Shown: piece after piece, positions 39,842-44,332 of the stretch
How the letters are laid out: the number at the start of each line of letters is the position of its first letter
Numbering within the stretch: the stretch's first letter is position 1
DNA from: Dehalococcoidia bacterium
GTDB lineage: Bacteria; Chloroflexota; Dehalococcoidia; SM23-28-2; RBG-16-64-32
Reading direction: 5' to 3'
Length of the DNA stretch: 44,332 nt
NCBI GenBank assembly: GCA_030690405.1
Contig: JAUYGU010000030.1
Coordinates: 1 to 44,332, forward strand
Made by a program: the position numbers and the translations under genes
The notes under the pieces: model-generated
Seen by the model: the letters and a program-made list of their open reading frames with translations, nothing else
Databases searched by the model: none
What the model was told of the DNA's origin: nothing

Positions 39842-40963
39842 ATGGGCGAGCGAGTAGTGATTCTGGGCGTCGGCCTGCACCCGTTCGGCCGTCACCCGGA
39901 GAAGAGCGTCGGCGAGCTGGCGCGGGTGGCCGCCCTCGCCGCCCTGAAGGACGCCGGCGTCCAGTTCAAGGACGTCCAGGTAGGATTCTGCGGCCACGTC
40001 GTCCAGGGGGTCGGGACCGGCCTCCGCACCTTCGGCGAGGTGGGGCTGACCGGCATCCCCATCACGAACGTCGAGCTGGCCTGCGCCAGCAGCTCCCGCG
40101 CCGCCATGCTGGCCGCGGACGCGATCTCCGGCGGCATCTACGACCTCGCGATGGTGATCGGCGTCGAGAAGATGGAGCGCGGGCTCCTGAGTGGCGTCGG
40201 CGGCGCCGAGGGCGGCTACCAGGCCAAGATGGGGATCGCCCTCATGCCGGCCCTCTACGCCCTCATGGCCCAGCGCCACATGCACCTCTACGGCACCAAG
40301 CACGAGCACTTCGCCCAGGTGTCCGTCAAGTCCCACCGCAACGGCGCCCTCAACCCCAACGCCCAGTATCAGAAGGCGCTCACCCTGGAGGACGTCCTCA
40401 ACTCCCGCATGATCGCCGACCCGATCACCCTCTACGAATGCTCTCCCACGACGGACGGCGCCTCTGCCGTCATCCTCGCCTCCGAGAAGCGGGCGAAGCA
40501 GTACACGAAGAGCCCCGTGTTCATGGACACCTGGGCCGGCGGCACGCCGCAGTACGTGCGTGGCGAGTCGGACTTCCTGGAGGGGCCGAACACCATGCTT
40601 GCGCAGCGCGTCTACGAGAAGGCGGGCATCGGCCCTGAGGACGTCGACGTCGTCCAGGTGCACGACGCTTTCAGTCCCGGCGAGGTGTTCCTGGTGGAGG
40701 AGCTGGGGTTCTGTCCCCACGGCGAGGGCGGCCCCTTCGTCTGGGAGGGGAACACCGAGATCAACGGCCGCCTCCCGATCAACACCGACGGCGGCCTCCT
40801 CTCGCGCGGCCATCCGATAGGCGCCACCGGTGGCGCTATGATCACCGAGCTTACGCTGCAGCTTCGCGGTCAGGCGGGGGCGCGGCAGGTGAAGGGGGCG
40901 AAGACGGCGCTCATGCACAACGCCGGCATCGGCGGCGTCAACGTGATCGCCTTCAAGACGTAG
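39842..40963 (+). CDS. Thiolase-family protein (SCP-x / lipid-transfer-like)
   Basis: The 373-aa product has the thiolase fold with the first cysteine present in ELACASSSRAA (C81), HDAFSPGEVF, and GHPIGATGG (H324). The second catalytic cysteine of classic thiolases is replaced in MHNAGIGG (N360-A-G). That and the preceding DUF35 gene match the SCP-x/Ltp group, which includes thiolases and retro-aldolases on steroid CoA esters. It ends the plus-strand block. The reaction type is not settled by sequence. Confidence 0.9.
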   Translation: MGERVVILGVGLHPFGRHPEKSVGELARVAALAALKDAGVQFKDVQVGFCGHVVQGVGTGLRTFGEVGLTGIPITNVELACASSSRAAMLAADAISGGIYDLAMVIGVEKMERGLLSGVGGAEGGYQAKMGIALMPALYALMAQRHMHLYGTKHEHFAQVSVKSHRNGALNPNAQYQKALTLEDVLNSRMIADPITLYECSPTTDGASAVILASEKRAKQYTKSPVFMDTWAGGTPQYVRGESDFLEGPNTMLAQRVYEKAGIGPEDVDVVQVHDAFSPGEVFLVEELGFCPHGEGGPFVWEGNTEINGRLPINTDGGLLSRGHPIGATGGAMITELTLQLRGQAGARQVKGAKTALMHNAGIGGVNVIAFKT

Positions 40964-41004
40964 GCCGGCCAACCCGGCCCTCCTAGCCCGCATCAACCTC
41001 GTAG

Positions 41005-41026
41005 GCGGGGGTCTTCAGACCCCCGC
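41005..41026. terminator. Perfect 10-bp hairpin between convergent genes
   Basis: GCGGGGGTCT (41005-41014) pairs with AGACCCCCGC (41017-41026) around TC. It lies between the thiolase and enoyl-CoA hydratase genes, which converge here. No T-run on either side. It begins with GTAGG like the repeats at 6679, so it may be a dispersed element serving as transcript end. Confidence 0.55.
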
Positions 41027-41064
41027 GGGGGAAGGGACCGTGCCCCCTCGTACCGTCAGGCCGG

Positions 41065-41865
41065 CTAGCGCCCCTGGAACTGCGCGGGGCGCTTCTCCAG
41101 GAAGGCGCGCACGCCCTCCCGGAAGTCCTCCGTCTGGACCAGCGGCAGGAGCTGCAGGAAGACGTGGTGCACGTTCGCCTCGAACGTCTCCTCCAGCCCC
41201 AGGCGCATCATTCTCTTCGTCGCCTGCACGGCGAGCGGCGCGTTGGCCGCGATCTCGGCGGCGAGCTCCTTCGTGGCCGGCACGAGCTCGTCCGGCTCGA
41301 CCACGCGGTTCACGAGCCCCATCTCCAGCGCCTCCGCGGCGCTCAGGGTCATCCCGCGGAAGGCGACCTCCGCCGCCTTCGCCCAGCCGATCAGCCGCGG
41401 CAGCAGCCAGCTGCCGCCGCTCTCCGGCAAGATCCCCCGCCGCGTGAACACCGCCGCCAGCTTCGCCTGCGAGGAGGCAACGCGGATATCGCAGCCGAGG
41501 GCGAGGTCCAGCCCGTAGCCGGCGGCGGCGCCGTTAAGGGCGCAGATGACTGGCTTGTCGGTGGTGTGCAGGACCACGGGCGGGCTGCCGGCCAGGTCGA
41601 AGCGGGCGAGCGCGAGGTTTGCGCCGTCGCCGCCGATGCCGGTGCCGGCGGCGGTATCCTTCAGGTCCAACCCGGCGCAGAAGCCGCGTCCTGCGCCCGT
41701 CAGCACTATCACCCGTACCTCGCGGTCAAGGTCCGACTCCCGGAGCGCCTTGCTCAGCGAAGCGAGCATGGGGCCGGTAATCGCGTTCAGCCGCTCAGGG
41801 CGGTTCAGCGTGATCGTGGCGACGCCAGCGCTCACGTCGTAGAGCAGATCGCTGTATTCGGGCAT
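41065..41865 (-). CDS. Enoyl-CoA hydratase/isomerase family protein
   Basis: From the ATG at 41865 the product is 266 aa, normal for the crotonase family. The longer open frame upstream is a frame shadow of the ligase gene. It has TLNRPERLNAITGPMLASL, FCAGLDLKD in the CoA pocket, and GAAAGYGLDLALGCDIRVAS and PESGGSWLLPRLIG in the oxyanion and active-site region. The catalytic Glu pair is not fully certain by eye. It follows the ligase gene by 38 nt on the same strand as part of the operon P450, ligase, hydratase. Confidence 0.92.
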   Translation of the reverse strand: MPEYSDLLYDVSAGVATITLNRPERLNAITGPMLASLSKALRESDLDREVRVIVLTGAGRGFCAGLDLKDTAAGTGIGGDGANLALARFDLAGSPPVVLHTTDKPVICALNGAAAGYGLDLALGCDIRVASSQAKLAAVFTRRGILPESGGSWLLPRLIGWAKAAEVAFRGMTLSAAEALEMGLVNRVVEPDELVPATKELAAEIAANAPLAVQATKRMMRLGLEETFEANVHHVFLQLLPLVQTEDFREGVRAFLEKRPAQFQGR

Positions 41866-41903
41866 CGGGTCCTCCCTCGGGCAGCTTTCCCGCTGCCGGA
41901 GCG

Positions 41904-43469
41904 CTACGAGCCTGCCACGCGGCGCTTGTGGCCCGTCCAGTACGGCTCGCGCAGCTCCCGCTTCAGCACCTTCCCCGTCGGGTTTCTCGGCAGAGCCGCC
42001 ACGAAATCGACCGAGCGCGGCCGCTCGTAGCCGCCCAGTTTGTCGCGGCAGAAGTCGATGATCTCCTCCTCCGTCGCCGTCATCCCCTCGCGCAACACGA
42101 CTATCGCTTTCACCGTCTCGCCCCACTGCTCGTCCGGCACGCCGATCACGGCGGCGTCGGCTATAGACGGGTGCTTGAACAGCACCTCCTCAATTATCCT
42201 TGGGTAGATGTTCTCGCCGCCGGACACGATCATGTCCTTCACGCGGTCCTGGATGTAGATGTATCCCTCATCGTCCAGCACGCCGGCGTCCCCGGTGTGC
42301 ATCCAGCCGCCCTTGAGCGCCTCCGCCGATTCGTCGGGCAGGTTCCAGTAGCCGCGCATCATCTGCGGCCCGCGGGCGATGATCTCACCGATCTGGCCGT
42401 TCGGCAGCCGGTTGTCATCATCGTCCACCACCCGGACCTCCGTCCCCGCCAGGGGCCGCCCGGCGGAGAGCAGCAGCTCCGGCTTCTCCCGCAGCGCTCG
42501 CTCGTGGTCCGGCGGGAGCAGATTGGAGATGACCGCGGTTGTCTCCGTCATCCCGTAGCCCTGGGCGAACTCGCATTTGAACACTTCCACCGCCCGCCGC
42601 AGCGTCTCCTCCGCGATAGGCGACGCGCCGTAGGTGATCCGCCGCAGGTTTCCGAAGTTGCGCTGGGCGATGTCCGGCACGAGCACCAGGCAGGCCTGGA
42701 TCATCGCCGGCACCAGCGTCGTCTGCGTGACGTTCTCCTCGCTCAGCGCCCGCGCCACCTCAAGCGGGTTGAAGTCCTCCTGTATGTAGAGGCAGCCGCC
42801 CCAGTATATCGACATGAAGGCCGTCACGGCCGCCGCCGCGTGGTAGAGCGGCGCGACGATGAGCGTCCGCTCGCCGGGCTCCCCCTTCACCGTCAGCGAT
42901 ATCTGGCTCAGCTGCGCGCTGACCGCGCCGTGCGTAAGCACCGCGCCTTTGGGGTGGCCGGTGGTGCCACTGGTGTACATCTGGTACACGTCATCGTCGT
43001 CTGTGATGTGGCAGTCCGGCGCCGTGGCCGGCGCGGCGCCCGTCCAGCGCCGGTAGTCCTGCCAGCCTTCGGGCCCCTCAGCGTCGATAGCCACGAACTG
43101 CGAGACAGTCTTCAGGTCGTGCCGGAACCCGTCCGCCACGCCCGCGTATGCGGCCGAGGCGATCAGCATCTTGGCCTGGGCGTCGTTGATTATGTAGGCC
43201 CACTCCGGCGCCGCCAGCCGGTAGTTCAGCGGCACCGGCACGATGCCCGCCTTGGACGCGCCGTAGAAGACCAGCGCGTATTCGATACTGTTCTTCGAGA
43301 GCAACGCCAGCCGGTCGCCGGGGTTCAGGCCGGCGCTCAACAGCGCGTTGGCCAGCCTGTTGGCTTCAGCCGCCGCCTCGCCGTAGGTAATCTGCCGGTC
43401 GCCCAGCACGGCGAAGGCCGTGTCCGGGTGCTCCCGCGCCTGAAAGTCCAGGTAGTCGTGTAAGCGCAT
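41904..43469 (-). CDS. Acyl-CoA ligase (fatty-acyl-CoA synthetase-like)
   Basis: This enzyme activates a carboxylic acid to its CoA ester with ATP. From the ATG at 43469 the product is 521 aa. The start is chosen since the family N-terminus (LHDYLDFQAREHPDTAFAVL) begins there. Motifs: MYTSGTTGHPKGAVLTHG, GYGMTETTAVISNL, MHTGDAGVLDDEGY, and IVSGGENIYPRIIEEVLF, with LPRNPTGKVLKRELRE holding the catalytic Lys. The P450 lies 34 nt upstream and the hydratase downstream. A long-chain or steroid-acid substrate is inferred from neighbours. Confidence 0.93.
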   Translation of the reverse strand: MRLHDYLDFQAREHPDTAFAVLGDRQITYGEAAAEANRLANALLSAGLNPGDRLALLSKNSIEYALVFYGASKAGIVPVPLNYRLAAPEWAYIINDAQAKMLIASAAYAGVADGFRHDLKTVSQFVAIDAEGPEGWQDYRRWTGAAPATAPDCHITDDDDVYQMYTSGTTGHPKGAVLTHGAVSAQLSQISLTVKGEPGERTLIVAPLYHAAAAVTAFMSIYWGGCLYIQEDFNPLEVARALSEENVTQTTLVPAMIQACLVLVPDIAQRNFGNLRRITYGASPIAEETLRRAVEVFKCEFAQGYGMTETTAVISNLLPPDHERALREKPELLLSAGRPLAGTEVRVVDDDDNRLPNGQIGEIIARGPQMMRGYWNLPDESAEALKGGWMHTGDAGVLDDEGYIYIQDRVKDMIVSGGENIYPRIIEEVLFKHPSIADAAVIGVPDEQWGETVKAIVVLREGMTATEEEIIDFCRDKLGGYERPRSVDFVAALPRNPTGKVLKRELREPYWTGHKRRVAGS

Positions 43470-43503
43470 CGTCGGTCTCCTCCAGCCGCGTTGACGCGGA
43501 TTG

Positions 43504-44332
43504 TCAGAACGTAATCGGCAGGCCTTTGAGCCCGCGCAGGATGAACGAGCCGCCCCACTGCAGACTCTCGGTCTCCAGGCGCGGGTGCGCAAAGCGCCGG
43601 AGCAACGTTTCGAAGGCGATCTGTCCCTCCGCGCGGGCGAGCGGCGCGCCCAGGCAGAAGTGGATGCCGTCCCCGAAGGCGACGTGCTCGTTCGGCCGGC
43701 GGTCCAGGTCCAGCTCATCGGGGTTTTCGAACTGCGCCGGGTCGCGGTTCGCCGCGCCCAGCACAGTGAGCACGGCCTGTCCCTTCGTCACCTTCTGCCC
43801 GCCGACTTCGAGGTCCTCCATCGCCACCCGGCCCGTCGCCTGCACCGGCCCGTCGTAGCGAAGAAGCTCCTCCACCGCCGCCGGCGCCTGCGAAGGGCCG
43901 GCGCGCAGCCGCTCCAGTTGGTCCGGGTTGCGCAGCAGGCCCAGCATCCCGTTTCCGATGAGGTTCGTCGTCGTCTCGTTGCCGGCCACGAGTAGCAGCA
44001 TCGCCGTCGCCAGCATCTCGTCCTCGCTGAGGATCTGGCCCTGCTCCTCGGCGGCGATCAGCCCGCTAACCAGGTCCTCCCGGGGCGCCTGCCGCCGCTC
44101 CGCTATCACGCCCTTCAGGTATTCCGCCAGCTCGTGTACGGCCACCCGCGAGCGCTCCAGGGTCGCCTGTGGCACGAGGGGACCGCCAAGGGCGCCGACG
44201 ATCTCGTCAGACCAGTGCTTGAACTGGTCCCGTCGTTCGGGCGGTACGCCCAGCATCTCGGCGATGACGATCACCGGCAGCGGGTAGGCCAGATCGCGGA
44301 TGACGTCCATGCGGCCGTTCCGCGCGACGGCA
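43504..44332 (-). CDS. Cytochrome P450, C-terminal part (5' end beyond window)
   Basis: The reading frame stays open to the window edge, so the N-terminal part of the gene lies outside. The visible part has the I-helix oxygen-binding segment LLVAGNETTTNLIGN, the ExxR motif EELLRYDGPVQ, and the haem loop FGDGIHFCLGAPLARAEG with the axial Cys. It fits bacterial P450s with ferredoxin partners. The gene heads an operon with an acyl-CoA ligase and a hydratase; hydroxylation of a ring or chain substrate is likely. The substrate is unknown. Confidence 0.93.
   Translation of the reverse strand, partial: AVARNGRMDVIRDLAYPLPVIVIAEMLGVPPERRDQFKHWSDEIVGALGGPLVPQATLERSRVAVHELAEYLKGVIAERRQAPREDLVSGLIAAEEQGQILSEDEMLATAMLLLVAGNETTTNLIGNGMLGLLRNPDQLERLRAGPSQAPAAVEELLRYDGPVQATGRVAMEDLEVGGQKVTKGQAVLTVLGAANRDPAQFENPDELDLDRRPNEHVAFGDGIHFCLGAPLARAEGQIAFETLLRRFAHPRLETESLQWGGSFILRGLKGLPITF

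Noticed and set aside
41866..42126. Longer N-terminus of the enoyl-CoA hydratase frame
   Set aside because: Those codons lie inside the acyl-CoA ligase gene in another frame.
43470..43718. Longer N-terminus of the acyl-CoA ligase frame
   Set aside because: The extra codons are antisense-like Arg/Ser text that overlaps the P450 gene; the family start is at 43469.

Overview
This window looks like chromosomal DNA from a high-GC free-living bacterium, most plausibly a member of the Chloroflexota. That assignment is an inference. It rests on a high-GC genome that combines mutS2 (absent from most Actinobacteria) with F420-cofactor genes, many Usp and two-component genes, abundant short palindromic repeats between genes, and several genes whose start codon lies 6-9 nt after a -10 box, as in leaderless transcripts. 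No rRNA, phage structural genes, transposase or CRISPR array is visible. One tRNA gene is present.

Left part (1-9440): the 3' end of mutS2, a TPR-repeat protein, a DinB-family protein, and an F420 biosynthesis cluster (cofD, cofC/fbiD and a stand-alone nitroreductase-fold gene resembling the FbiB C-terminal domain). Then come a small membrane protein, a decayed alpha/beta-hydrolase remnant, a second nitroreductase, a phosphotransferase and rarA. The gaps hold unusual repeats: two palindromes side by side, a long inverted repeat, heptamer arrays that end in a -10 box, and three tandem hairpins.

Island (9437-12005): a 73-aa helical protein and a Rad50/SMC-like ATPase with a zinc hook and a distinct C-terminal domain follow rarA with overlapping genes. 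They are visibly more AT-rich in codon use than their neighbours. This is the best candidate for an undescribed, possibly defensive, system.

Middle (12395-23304): a hypothetical protein, then a histidine kinase/OmpR-type regulator pair divergent from a MacB-like permease and its ATPase. These are followed by a zinc-ribbon protein, a NudL-type Nudix hydrolase, two kinase-like phosphotransferases, a tRNA with a CAT anticodon, a membrane GGDEF protein with a broken active site but an intact I-site, an alpha/beta hydrolase, an acetyltransferase and a DUF167 protein.

Stress block (23258-30083): three Usp proteins (two of them tandem), a GNAT enzyme, a site-2 protease with CBS domains, a GAF histidine kinase with its NarL-type regulator, and a zinc-ribbon protein. 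The layout recalls Dos/Dev-type redox or oxygen regulons. A short leader ORF and hairpin precede one Usp gene.

Right part (30353-44332): a small secreted protein with a strong terminator, acetyl-CoA synthetase, a LarA-family protein, a glucose-6-phosphate isomerase of the Tal-Pgi type and an MBL-fold hydrolase. Next is a CoA-ester catabolic module (nitroreductase, two CoA-transferase subunits, DUF35 protein, SCP-x-like thiolase). Facing it are an enoyl-CoA hydratase, an acyl-CoA ligase and a cytochrome P450 cut by the window edge. Together these resemble parts of actinobacterial steroid-ring degradation clusters.
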